Below, in pieces: positions 8,583-19,057 of a stretch of 64,000 bases of DNA. The stretch is from Prado023 sp963818445. Its GTDB lineage: Bacteria; Actinomycetota; Actinomycetes; S36-B12; CAIYMF01. Every line of letters starts with the position of its first letter. Within the stretch, counting starts at the first letter, position 1. Where the stretch lies: positions 124,001-188,000 of the forward strand of contig CAWFSG010000012.1 of the NCBI GenBank assembly GCA_963818445.1, in the 5' to 3' direction. The notes beneath the pieces are model-generated. The model was not told the DNA's origin. It saw only the letters and a program-made list of their open reading frames with translations, and ran no database searches. Both the position numbers and the translations under genes were made by a program.

Positions 8583-9854
8583 ATGTCCGACTGGGGTCCA
8601 CTGCCTGAGCAACCCCGTCCGAGCCTTGACGGGCCTGTCCTCGCAGCACTCCAGGGGCGCCTTCGCGAGGTTGCCCAGCAGACCATCGACGCCGTGGCCG
8701 AGGAGGTCCCCGGCTACCGAGGGACTCTCGACGGCGCGGCCCAGGCGATCCTGGCGCAGGCCGTCGAGGGAGCCCTGAGCGGATTCCTCTCCCTGGCCGC
8801 CGCCGACGAGGACCCCAGCGCCCCCTTGGCCCCGGCGCTGCAGGGCGCGTTCGCCCTCGGGCAGGGCGAGGCACGACGCGGCCGGACGATGGACGCCCTG
8901 CTCGCCGCGTACCGGGTGGGCGCCCGGGTGTCGTGGCGCGGTCTGGCCGGCGCGGCCGTCGACGCCGGGTTGCCGGCCGACGAGGTGGTGCGCTTCGCCG
9001 AGCTGGTGTTCGCCTACATCGACGCCCTGTCCGCAGCCAGCGTCGCCGGTCACGCCGAGGAGCTGGCAGTGGCTGACCGCATGCGCCAGCGCAACCTCGA
9101 GCGCCTCGGCCACGGGCTGTTGGTCGGAGCTCCCCCCGACTCGCTGGTGGCGGCCGCCCAACGGGCGGGATGGACGCCGCCGGCCGCACTGATGGCCGTC
9201 GTGCTCCCCGAGGCACGCGTGGCCGACGTCCTTGCCCGGATCGACTCCCGCACGCTGCAGCCGGTGGATGACATCCCGGGCCTGGAGTCCGGCGAGTCGG
9301 TGCTGCTCGTGCCCGACCCGGACGCCCGGTTCCACGCGGGTCTGGCCCGCGGCCTCGGCGGGGATGGTGCGGTCATCGGACCGATCCGGCCGTGGCTGCA
9401 GGCCGTCGGCTCCTACCAGCGGGCGCTGCGCGCATGGCGACTCGGCCTGGCGGGGTCACCGCACGCGGGGACGGGGGCTTCCGGGACCGCGTCGGGCGCC
9501 GGCGCTGGGTCGACGGGTGCGCCCCCTCGGATCGTCGACACCGAGGAGGTCCTGCCCGAGCTGCTCGTGGCCGCGGATCCCGCCGCGCTGGCCGACCTGC
9601 GGGCCCGGGCGCTGGCGCCCCTGGCCGACCTGAGCCCGGCTGTGGCCGCCCGGCTCACCGAGACCCTCCGGGCCTGGCTCCTGCACCGCGGCCGGCGCGA
9701 CGACGTCGCCGCCACTCTGTTCGTCCACCCGCAGACCGTGCGCTACCGGATGGGCCAGGTCCGCGAGCTGTTCGGCGACTCCCTCGACGACCCGAGGGTG
9801 ACCCTGGAGCTCACCCTGGCCCTGACGCTGCCGCCCGACCCCCCCGCCCCCTGA
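8583..9854 (+). CDS. PucR/CdaR-type transcriptional regulator with RsbRD-like N-terminus
   Basis: A 423-residue protein. Residues 15-150 are helical and resemble the RsbRD N-terminal (globin-like sensor) domain. The C-terminal ~60 residues are the PucR helix-turn-helix: LHRGRRDDVAATLFVHPQTVRYRMGQV, followed by LDDPRVTLELTLAL. This domain pair is common in actinobacterial regulators beside desaturase or reductase genes. It is divergent from the desaturase operon, with a palindrome just upstream, so it probably controls membrane-lipid unsaturation and itself. The ATG at 8583, eleven bases from its Shine-Dalgarno core, is preferred to the TTG at 8556, which lies inside the palindrome. Confidence 0.85.
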   Translation: MSDWGPLPEQPRPSLDGPVLAALQGRLREVAQQTIDAVAEEVPGYRGTLDGAAQAILAQAVEGALSGFLSLAAADEDPSAPLAPALQGAFALGQGEARRGRTMDALLAAYRVGARVSWRGLAGAAVDAGLPADEVVRFAELVFAYIDALSAASVAGHAEELAVADRMRQRNLERLGHGLLVGAPPDSLVAAAQRAGWTPPAALMAVVLPEARVADVLARIDSRTLQPVDDIPGLESGESVLLVPDPDARFHAGLARGLGGDGAVIGPIRPWLQAVGSYQRALRAWRLGLAGSPHAGTGASGTASGAGAGSTGAPPRIVDTEEVLPELLVAADPAALADLRARALAPLADLSPAVAARLTETLRAWLLHRGRRDDVAATLFVHPQTVRYRMGQVRELFGDSLDDPRVTLELTLALTLPPDPPAP

Positions 9855-9873
9855 GGCCCCACCCCGCCCGAGT

Positions 9874-9945
9874 TGCGCTGCATCTCGGCTGCCCACAGCC
9901 GGTTGCGCTGCACCTACGACGCCGAGACGTCCGAGGTGCAGCGCA
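9874..9945. repeat. Three copies of a 12-base GC element, two direct and one inverted
   Basis: TGCGCTGCATCT at 9874-9885, TGCGCTGCACCT at 9904-9915 and the exact complement AGGTGCAGCGCA at 9934-9945. The second and third can form a 12-base-pair stem with an 18-base loop. The element lies 20 bases after the regulator stop and 77 bases before the MmpL start, so terminator and operator roles are both possible. Confidence 0.65.
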
Positions 9946-10021
9946 GGCGGGGCAACGTCCGCGGGGCTCGCGGGAGCCGGGTGGGCGCGAGCGCCCCGCG
10001 GCCCGCTGAGACACTGGGGGT

Positions 10022-12272
10022 GTGACTGCCCATGACGATCCCCTGACGGCCGATGTGGCAACCGTCGAGGAGCCGATGCCCCACGGGATCCTCGCCCGCC
10101 ACGGCGCCGCGATGGCCCGGCACGCGAAGGCCGTGGCGCTCATCAGCGTCCTGCTCGCCGTGGGCGCCTACCTCGTGGCAGCACTGGGCGTGGGCGGGCA
10201 ATCACTCTTCGACCGACTCGAGCTGGGTGAGCCCACCGTGGCCGGCGAGGCCCTCGAGGGCCGGAGCCTGCTCACCGAGAACGACCCGACAGGATCGAGC
10301 ATCCAGGCCCTCTGGGAGGGGGTAGACCCGCAGTCCGAGGAGTTCCTCGCCGCGGCCACGACCGTGAACACCGACCTCCTGGCGATCCCCGGCGTGGAGC
10401 AGGTCCTCGACCCGACGACGGTCGGGCCCGCGGCCGTCTCCACGGATGGCGACTCCGCCCTGGTCACCGTGATCCTCGACCCCGCCCTGGACGACGCGGA
10501 GCAGGAGCAGGCCCATCAGGCGGTCGAGGACCGGCTCGAGCAGCTCCCCGCAGGACGTACCCGGCTCGACTGTCGAGGTCACCAGCATCCAGCAGCTTGT
10601 GGAGACGATCACCACGCAGGTCGAGGCCGACCTCAAGAAGGGCGAGGGTCTCTCCCTGCCCCTGACCCTGCTCGTGATGGTCCTGATCTTCGGCGGCTTC
10701 GCGGCCGCCGGCGTCCCGCTGGCCGGCGCGATCGCCTCGATCGCCGGCGGACTGATCTCGCTGCTGCTGTTCACCTACGTGATCGACCTGGACATCACGG
10801 TCGTCAACGTCGTCACCGTCCTGGGCCTGGGCCTGTGCATCGACTACGCCCTGCTGATGGTCTCCCGCTACCGCGAGCAGATGCACGACCTGTACGACCT
10901 CAGCATGCCCGGGGCCCACCGCGAGGTGCCGCACGAGGTGCGCGAGCGCGCGATGGCGATCACGATGGCAACGGCAGGGCGCACGGTGCTGTTCAGCGGC
11001 ATCACGGTGGCGATCGCCGTGGCGGGGCTGCTGTTCATCGACATGACGATCATCCAGTCGGTCGGCGCCGGAGCGGTGAGCGTCGTGGTGATCGCGGTCG
11101 TGGTCGCCACCACCTTCGTCCCGGCCCTGCTCGTGCTGTCGACCAAGCACGTCGCTGGTGCGGGGATGCTCTCCAAGGCGCCCGGGTTCCGCCGGTTCGC
11201 AGGCGCGTTCGACCACACCCCCAGCGACGACGGCTGGTTCGCGCGGTGGGCCACCAAGGTCCAGCGCCGCGCGTGGTTGGCGTTCCTGAGTGTCACTGCG
11301 CTGCTGATCCTGTTGTCCATCCCCGCGTGGCGGATGAACCTGGTGAGCTCCGGGGTCGAGCTGCTGCCCCCGGACAACCCGACGCGCATGGTGTACGAGC
11401 AGATCCAGACCGACTTCCCCGCGCTGGCCGCGCCCACGATCACGGTGGTGGCCGACGCAGCGGAGGCTGACGCGCTGACCGAGCTGTCCGCGTCTGTGGC
11501 CGCCCTGCCCGACGTCCAACGGGTCGGCGAGGTGGAGACGACCGGCGAGATCGCGCAGCTGCAGGTGTTCACCGCCGACGATGTGGCCACCGACGTGGTC
11601 AACGAGATCCGCGACGTCCGCCCCGACGAGCCGCAGACGTGGGTCACCGGGCAGGCGGCGATCCTGGTGGACTTCACCGAGCAGCTGCGCAACGACGTGC
11701 CGATCGCGCTGCTGTTCGTCGTGCTGGCCACCCTGATCCTGCTGTTCCTGCTCACCGGGTCGGTGCTGATCCCGATCAAGGCGCTGCTGATGAACCTGCT
11801 CAGCCTCGGGGCCACGTTCGGCATCCTCGTCCTGATCTTCCAGGACGGCCGCTTCGAGTCCATCCTGGGCTTCCAGTCCACGGGAGGCATCGAGGCGACG
11901 CTGCCGGTGATCATCTTCGCGTTCGCGTTCGGCCTGTCGATGGACTACGAGGTGTTCCTGCTCTCACGGATCAAGGAGTTCCACGACCAGGGCTTCGACA
12001 ACGACGACTCCGTGCGCCTGGGCCTGCAGCGCACAGGGCGCATCATCACCTCGGCGGCGCTGCTGATCATCATCGTCTTCGCTGGGTTCGCCCTCGGTGA
12101 CCTGCTGGCCATCAAGGAGAACGGGATCGCGCTGGCCACCGCGGTGTTCATCGACGCCACGCTCGTGCGGATCATCCTCGTTCCCGCGACCATGACCCTG
12201 TTGGGCGAGTGGAACTGGTGGGCCCCCAAGCCCCTGCGCCGACTTCACGACAGGCTGGGCCTGTCGCACTGA
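10022..12272 (+). CDS. MmpL/RND-family membrane transporter (one apparent +1 frameshift)
   Basis: An MMPL transporter of about 749 residues once one surplus base near 10546-10550 (CCCCG) is removed; the corrected join reads LPQDVPGSTVEVTS. It has an N-terminal helix (KAVALISVLLAVGAYLVAAL), an extracytoplasmic loop, then two blocks of membrane helices containing GLGLCIDYALLMVSRYRE and GLSMDYEVFLLSRIKE, the duplicated MMPL motifs with proton-relay Asp and Tyr. Such proteins export lipids or hydrophobic compounds by proton motive force; the substrate here is unknown. GTG at 10022 is the likely start. The break is judged a sequence error because both halves are fully conserved. Confidence 0.85.
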
Positions 12273-12307
12273 ACCACCGACATACTCGAGTCCAGGAGGT
12301 CGACGCC

Positions 12308-13144
12308 ATGCGGGTCGCAGTCACCGGGGGAAGTGGAAAGGGCGGCGCGTGGGTCGTGCGCGACCTGCGCGAACACGGCCACGACGTCCTGAACGTCGAC
12401 CTCCGGCCGGGTGGCGAGATGTCCGGGGAGTCCCTCGTGGCCGACCTCACGGATCTCGGCCAGGCCCAGGACGCGCTCGCCGGGGTCGACGCGGTCGTGC
12501 ATTTCGCGGCGATCCCGGCACCCGGCCTGCGCCCGGAGGGCGAGACGTTCCGGATCAACGCAATGTCCACGTTCAACGTCTTCCACGCTGCCGTCGCCCA
12601 CAGGCTGCGCCGCGTGGTCTGGGCGTCGAGCGAGACGGTCCTCGGGCTGCCGTTCGACATTCCCCCGGTCTTCGCGCCGATCGACGAGACGATCGAGCCG
12701 CGACCGGAGTCGAGCTACGCACTGTCGAAGCTGACCGGCGAGACGATGGCCGCGCAGTTCGCGCGGCGGTCCGGGATCGGCTTCGTGGCCCTGCGGATCT
12801 CGAACATCATGGAACCCGATGACTACGCCGGGTTCCCGGCGTTCTGGGATGACGCCCAGCTGCGCAGGTGGAACCTCTGGGGGTACGTGGACGCGCGCGA
12901 CGTCGCACAGGCCGCACGGCTGGCACTCGAGGTACCGGTCGAGGGCGCCGAGACGTGCATCGTCGCCGCCGCCGACACCGTGATGACCCGCCCGAGCGCG
13001 GACCTCATGGCCGAGGTGTTCCCGACGGTCCCGCTGCGCCGGCCGGTCACGGGGCACGAGACCCTCCTGGCGATCGACCATGCTCGCCGGGTCCTCGGCT
13101 ACAACCCGGAGCACTCGTGGCGGGATCACCTGGACCGCCGGTAG
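12308..13144 (+). CDS. NAD-dependent epimerase/dehydratase (extended SDR)
   Basis: A 278-residue Rossmann-fold protein with MRVAVTGGSGKGGAWVVRDL at the N-terminus (TGGxGxxG), DLTD and VVHFAA motifs, and the catalytic SSYALSKLTGE (Tyr-x-x-x-Lys). Extended SDRs of this type act on nucleotide sugars or related alcohols; the substrate is not predictable. AGGAGG at 12296-12301 sets the start at 12308. It follows MmpL by 35 bases and may be co-transcribed. Confidence 0.88.
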   Translation: MRVAVTGGSGKGGAWVVRDLREHGHDVLNVDLRPGGEMSGESLVADLTDLGQAQDALAGVDAVVHFAAIPAPGLRPEGETFRINAMSTFNVFHAAVAHRLRRVVWASSETVLGLPFDIPPVFAPIDETIEPRPESSYALSKLTGETMAAQFARRSGIGFVALRISNIMEPDDYAGFPAFWDDAQLRRWNLWGYVDARDVAQAARLALEVPVEGAETCIVAAADTVMTRPSADLMAEVFPTVPLRRPVTGHETLLAIDHARRVLGYNPEHSWRDHLDRR

Positions 13145-13179
13145 CCCCACAGCGACCGGTCCTGCGCCTGGACCTGCGC

Positions 13180-13315
13180 ACCTCGGTGCTCAGCGACGCG
13201 ACAGTCGTCCAGATCTTCCTCCTCCCCGCGACCATGACCCTGCTGGGCGAGTGGAACTGGTGGGTGGCCGATGCTGGTGCCCCGCCAGCCACGACACGCT
13301 CGGGCTGTCCCACTG
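13180..13315 (+). pseudogene. Decayed copy of the MmpL C-terminus
   Basis: From 13186 the frame reads VLSDATVVQIFLLPATMTLL then GEWNWW. This matches VFIDATLVRIILVPATMTLL-GEWNWW at the end of the MmpL gene (about 12147-12225), with a run of about 40 nearly identical bases around PATMTLLGEWNWW. In another frame HDTLGLSHW mirrors the MmpL ending HDRLGLSH. There is no start, no upstream helices, and the frame is broken. It is a remnant of a tandem duplication that bracketed the epimerase gene. Confidence 0.75.
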
Positions 13316-13329
13316 GAACGGCCCACGCG

Positions 13330-13652
13330 CGTTCGGGGGACAATGCGGGGGACAAATGCGTGAGACAATGTATAATCGGCGATTCGGGGAAACCGCTGAA
13401 CGAGCATTGTCAATAGTCGGATTTAATCTGCCACTACATGACAAATCACCCCTGATGCGCGTTCTACGCATCCTTGTCTAAATCCCCCATCCGCATTTGT
13501 GGCCTTTCGGCTCCTTTTGGCGCGATTTCTCATTTCCTGCGATTCGAAGAATCAGAAGTTACTGGTCAGTAACCCCTTTACCTCGTCATTGCGATGGCGC
13601 TAGCCTCCGCGCGTCATTTGGCGCTAGCACAGTTCAAGCAAGGGGGCAAGTC
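13330..13652 (+). promoter_or_regulatory. AT-richer control region of the multicopper oxidase
   Basis: GC content drops to roughly half here, against about 70% around it. The region holds a palindrome GTTACTG-GT-CAGTAAC (13558-13573) and a direct repeat GGCGCTAGC at 13596-13604 and 13620-13628, each copy preceded by CGTCATT. AGGGGG at 13641-13646 is the ribosome binding site. No gene is seen. The composition suggests imported DNA or a strongly regulated promoter. Confidence 0.6.
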
Positions 13653-16600
13653 GTGTATCGGACATCTTCGGCTTTTTCCGCACAACGAGTGATCATTCTC
13701 ACAGTCGTCACCGCGCTGCTGACTGTCATGGCGGGCGTGATGGGTCGGGCAGTCCTGCCGGCCGCCGCGGCACCTGCGAGCGCCGTGGACGAGTCGAAGG
13801 TCCCGCACTACTTCGGGCCGTACCCGAACTGGGCCAATAGCCAATTCACACTGCCTGATGTTGCCGTGACGATCACCGGCGACGGCACCGGGGCTACTGC
13901 CACCGCGACCGTGGGCGCCAATGGGGCCGTTACCGGCCTTACCATCACGAATCCCGGTAGCGGGTACACCGCTGCCACGGTCGAATTCACTGGCCCGGTG
14001 GACAGCGGCGGCGCGACTGCAACCGCGACCGTGAACACCGGCGGATCCGTCACCAGCATCACAGTGGACGCGGGTGGCTCCGGCTACACCGCGCCCGTGG
14101 TCACCATCTCGGGCGGAGGCGCGACGACTGATGCGACGGCGACCGCCTACGGCGGCGTCGACGGCGTGACGTTGGATGGCAACCAGGACTACACCGGCTT
14201 CAACATGCCGACGGTCGACTTCGACATGCCGGACGGCCCCGACGGCGTGCTGGCCACCGGCCACACCACGTGCGCGGACCCGTTCCCCGACTGCCAGCCT
14301 GCGAACAACACCGACACGGTGACGGTTACGGGCATCGTCGTCGACAACGCTGGGTCCGGCTACTCGACCGCCCCCAACGTGCAGATCAGGAACGGCACGA
14401 TCGCCGACCCGATCGCCGGGAAGGAACTCACCCCGGCATCCGCCACCCTCACCGTCCAGAGCGTCACCATGGACACGTTCGGCACCGGCTACACCTCACT
14501 CCCGACGGTGACGATCGCCGACTCCAACGGCGGCACCGGGTCGGGGGCAGGCGCCACCGCCACCACCGACACCGGCGCGGTCACGGCACTGAACCTCACC
14601 AACGGTGGCTCCGGCTACATCACCCCGGGCATCAAGAAGTTCGAGGACGCCCTGCCGGGGCTGTGCACCCCGCCCGCCTGCCCGGCCACCGGCAAGTACA
14701 TCCCGCTCGGCGTCCCGGAGGCCAAGGACTACAACGGGATCGTGGCCGACGAGTACGTCATCGGCCTGGTCCAGTACCGGACGTCGTTCTCGTCCAGCCT
14801 GCCAGCCCACCTTGGTCCGCGGCTACGTCCAGCTGGAGACGGCGGCGAACGCCGGCATCAGCCAGCACTTCCCGCTCGCCAACGAGCTACCTCAACAAGG
14901 CCTCGACTCCGGTGCTCATCAACGGCCAACAGGCCTATGCCGTGACCCCGCCGCAGTGGCTCGGCCCGACGATCGCCGCGACCAAGGACAAGCCCGTCCG
15001 GATCGTGTTCCACAACCTGCTGCCCACGGGATCCGACGGCGACCTGTTCCTGCCGACCGACTCCTCGCTCATGGGCTCGGGCATGGGCCCGATGGGCATG
15101 CCTGCACCGGTCGACAGCGGAGAGGTCACCGACGACGTCCGGAACCCGGAGTGCACCGATGATCCCACAAGCCAAGCACGGCATGTCGGGGATGCAGATG
15201 TCCGTGTGCTTCAAGCAGAACCGCGCGACCCTGCACCTGCATGGCGGAATCACCCCATGGATCAGCGACGGCACGCCGCACCAGTGGATCACCCCGGCCG
15301 GCGAGGACACCGACTGGCCGCAGGGCGTCAGCGTCGGCAACGTGCCCGACATGAACGTCTGCGAGGCCAAGGATGACGGCTGCCAGACCTTCTACTACAC
15401 CAACCAGCAGAGCGCGCGGCTGATGTTCTACCACGACCACTCGTGGGGCATCACCCGGCTCAACGTGTACGCCGGCGAGGCCGCCGGGTACCTGATCAGC
15501 GACGACACAGAGAAGAAGCTGATCAGCAGCGGCACGATCCCCGGATCCGCGGACACGGTCCCGCTGATCGTCCAGGACCGGACGTTCGTCCCCGACGCCG
15601 CGCAGCTCGCCCAGCAGGACCCGACCTGGAACACCACGAAGTGGGGCGGGATGGGCAGCTTCTGGTACCACCACGTCTACATGCCAGCCCAGAACCCGGG
15701 CGACCCCGGCGGGCATGAGCTCCTACGGACGCTGGATGTACGGGCCGTGGTTCTGGCCGCCGGCAACACCACCGCACGGGCCGATCGCGAACCCGTACTA
15801 CAACATGGACCCGAAGGCGGATCCGCCGTTCAGCCAGCCACTGGCCGTCCCGTGCAACCTCGACGACCCGACCACATGGCAGTACGACACCGACCCGTTC
15901 TGCGAGCCCAAGGAGATCCCCGGCACGCCGAACATCTCGGTCGGCATGGAGCAGTTCAACGACACGCCGATCGTCAACGGTGTCGCGTACCCGACCGTCA
16001 CCCTGGAGCCCAAGTCGTACCGGCTGCGCCTGCTCAACGCCGCCAACGACCGGTTCTTCAACTTCCAGTGGTACGTCGGTGACCCGACGACGGCCAGCAC
16101 CGACACGAACAAGGCCGGTGAGGCCATCGGCGCGACCGAGGTCGCCCTCAAGCCCGAACGAGCTCGCCGCCGCCCAGACCGACCCGGTCGTCTTCCCGAC
16201 CCCGGTCGACGCGGGCAACGAGCACGGCCGGCCCCGACTGGATCCAGATCGGCAGCGAGGGCGGCTTCCTGCCGGCCCCGGCAGTCGTGGACGGCCAGCA
16301 GCCGACCACCTGGATCACGGACCCGACCCGGTTCGACGTGGGCAACGTCGACAAGCACTCGCTGCTGCTGGCCCCGGCCGAGCGGGCGGATGCGATCGTC
16401 GACTTCTCGCAAGTTCGCCGGCAAGACGCTGATCCTCTACAACGACGCACCCGCAGCCTTCCCGGCCCGTGTGCCGTCGTACGACTACTACACCGGCGCC
16501 CCGGACCAGTTCCCGAACGCCGCCCCGGGGATCCTGCCCGGCTACGGCCCGAACACCCGGACCGTCATGCAGGTGAAGATCGCCGACACGACCCCGGCCG

Positions 16601-18450
16601 CAGCGTTCAACCTGACCAAGCTGAGGAGCGCCTTCAGCCACAAGGCCAACGGCACTGGAGTCTTCGAGGAGGGGCAGCCCCCGATCATCGTCGGCCAGGC
16701 CGCGTACAACTCCGCTTACGGCACCAGCTTCGCCGCCAGCAGCAACTGCAACCCGGCAACGGGCACCAAGTGCGACGGGCTGGTTCGGATCAACGACGGA
16801 ACGCAGCCCGGTTCGACCTGGGGCTTCAACACCCTCAAGGCGCCGAACGCCAAGATGTCGATGAAGCTCGAGCCGAAGGCGATCCACGACGAGATGAACT
16901 CGACGTCGTTCGACGAGTTCGGGCGGATGACGGCCAACCTCGGCATCGAGGCCCAGCCGCCGACGCCAGGGGCGCAGAACGTCACGCTCTACCCGTACGT
17001 CAACCCGCAGACGGAGCTGATCGACGCGACGAACCTGCCGAAGAACGACGTCGTCTATGAAGCCGACCCGACTTCGCCCAACTTCGGCCTCCCGAAGAGC
17101 GACGTGAAGGTAGCCCCGATCTCGTCGGCATCTGATGGGACGCAGATCTGGCGGGTCACGCACAACGGCGTGGACACGCACCCGATCCACTTCCACCTGT
17201 ACGACGTCCAGGTGCTCAACAGGGTCACGTGGGACAACATCATCATCCCGCCCGACCCCGAGGAGCTCGGCTGGAAGGACACCGTCCGGATCAGCCCACT
17301 CGAGGACACGATCGTCGCCCTGCGCCCGATCATCCCCGAACTACCGTGGGAGCTGCCGAACGCCATACGGCCGCTCAACCCGATGATGCCTGACGGCAAC
17401 ACGACGATGTTCAACAACATCGACCCGCAGGGCAACCCCACGGCACCGATCACCAACAAGCTGGTCAACTTCGGGTGGGAGTACGTCTTCCACTGCCACA
17501 TCCTGTCCCACGAGGAGATGGACATGATGCGACCAGTGTCGGTGGCCATGCCTCCGGTCAAGGCTGACGGCCTTGCCTGGTCGGTGGCCGGGAGCGGTGG
17601 TAACACGCGGCTCACCCTCACCTGGCGCGACAACTCCATCGCCGAGACGGCCTACCAGGTCCAACGGCGGGCAGGGACCGGGGCCTGGGCGAACATCGGA
17701 GCACCCGTGCAGACGCCGCTGGGACCGGAGAACACAACCGGTTCGAGGTCCTTCACGGACACGACGTTCCGGTGGAACTCGACCGTGTTCTCCTACAGGG
17801 TGCTTGCCCTCAACACAGTCGGCTACGGCGCAGAGTTCCCAAGCCTGACGGTCAGTTCCACGTCCGACTCGGTAGCCATCGTCCGAGCCCCGTCGAATCT
17901 GGCGGCAGCCCTGCAGGCGGGACCTCAGGTACGCCTGACCTGGACCGACAACGCGGCCAACGAGAACGGCTTCACCGTGGAGCGGTCCTCCGACGGTGTG
18001 ACGTTCGCTGCGCTGCTCCCCAACCCGGGACCCAACGCCACGTCCTTCCTTGATACGGGCGTGACCCAGGGCAGCACGTATGTCTATCGAGTGGCAGCCA
18101 ACACTGCCAACGGCCCGTCGGCCTGGTCGAACCTGGCCACCGTGACGGTCGACGTGCCCGCGGCGCCGACGTCCATGACGGCTGCCAACGGAGCGAACCA
18201 GGGCAGCAACCGTCGCGTGGTCCTCACCTGGACTGACAGCTCGAACAACGAGTCGGGCTTCACCGTCCAGCGGGCCACGAACGCGACCTTCACGACGGGC
18301 CTCAACACGCAGAACGTCGGGGCCAACACCACGACGGTCACGCAGACTGTCACCCGAAACACCTACTACTACCGGATCCGGGCGAACAACGTCCTCGGCT
18401 CCTCGGCCTGGGTGAACGCGTCACCGTTCCCGATCACGACCAATCCGTAG
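13653..18450 (+). CDS. Very large secreted multicopper oxidase with Gly-rich repeats and FN3 domains (seven apparent +1 frameshifts)
   Basis: Corrected length is about 1596 residues. GTG at 13653 starts a signal peptide (RVIILTVVTALLTVMAGVMG, likely cut after an Ala-rich stretch). Next come five copies of a beta-repeat ending GSGYT (13854-14640). The cupredoxin part has all four copper motifs: LHLHGGI near 15230, FYHDHSWG near 15427, HPIHFHLYD near 17180 and HCHILSHEEMDM near 17491 (type 1 Cys, His, and Met at +10). Three fibronectin type III domains end the protein. Frame moves +1 near 14805, 14887, 15160, 15714, 16154, 16233 and 16410; conservation resumes each time. Size recalls MofA-like putative Mn(II) oxidases, but the substrate is unknown. 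Confidence 0.82.
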
Positions 18451-18464
18451 CACCACCGACCACA

Positions 18465-18494
18465 GCGGGGGGCTCGCCACAATGAGCCCCCCGC
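18465..18494 (+). terminator. Rho-independent-type hairpin after the multicopper oxidase
   Basis: GCGGGGGGCTC (18465-18475) and GAGCCCCCCGC (18484-18494) pair perfectly over 11 bases around an 8-base loop. It begins 15 bases after the stop codon. No U-tract follows, as is common in high-GC actinobacteria. Confidence 0.85.
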
Positions 18495-18582
18495 AGGGCC
18501 GTGCGTCGCCTGTCCGAGGTTGGGCATTTCGGGCCTGATAGCCAGCGAGCCTGTCTGGTGTGAGGGCCTGTGATGACCTTGA

Positions 18583-19050
18583 TCAACCCCGGGCGACCTC
18601 GGGGGTGATCGCCCACGCCACCGCCAAGCCCCGCTCGGCGGGGACCAGCTTGACCAGGCCGCCGTTGCGCAACGCCACCACGTGGGCCTCCGGGTCGCCG
18701 GTGACCAGCGCGGAGGCGAGCCTGTCGAGGAAGGGCAGGTGGCCGACGATCGCCAGCGACCCGACCGACGACGGGTCGATCAGGGCCGCCGCGGCCACCT
18801 CCACGTCGGCACCGGGCCCCAGCCCCTCGACGTGACCCACGTCGGAGCACCCCAGCGCCCTGGCCAGGATCAGCGCGGACTCCACCGCCCGCAGCTTCCC
18901 GCTGTGCACGATCCGGTCGACACGCACACCGCAGGCCGCCGCATGACGGCTGACCAGGTCGACGGATCGCTGGCCCACCTCCGACAGGGACCTCGAGGGA
19001 TCCAGCTCGGCCGGCAGCGCCTCGCCGTGCTGCATCAGGTAGACGTCCAT
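18583..19050 (-). CDS. sixA: SixA-type phosphohistidine phosphatase (histidine phosphatase family)
   Basis: A 155-residue protein beginning MDVYLMQHGEA, the RHG-type catalytic motif with the nucleophilic His at residue 8 (Gln replaces Arg, as in some SixA). VHSGKLRAVESA is the second signature and IVGHLPFLDRL carries the second catalytic His. SixA removes phosphate from phosphohistidine in phosphorelay proteins in E. coli; the actinobacterial target is unknown. Eight bases separate it from the upstream uridine phosphorylase on the same strand, so they probably share a message. Confidence 0.82.
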   Translation of the reverse strand: MDVYLMQHGEALPAELDPSRSLSEVGQRSVDLVSRHAAACGVRVDRIVHSGKLRAVESALILARALGCSDVGHVEGLGPGADVEVAAAALIDPSSVGSLAIVGHLPFLDRLASALVTGDPEAHVVALRNGGLVKLVPAERGLAVAWAITPEVARG

Positions 19051-19057
19051 GGCACCC

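Noticed and set aside
14800..16420. Programmed +1 frameshifting or a split pseudogene in the multicopper oxidase
   Set aside because: Seven sites lack a shared slippery motif or stop codon and match other insertions across the window. Each segment is fully conserved, so sequence error is simpler.
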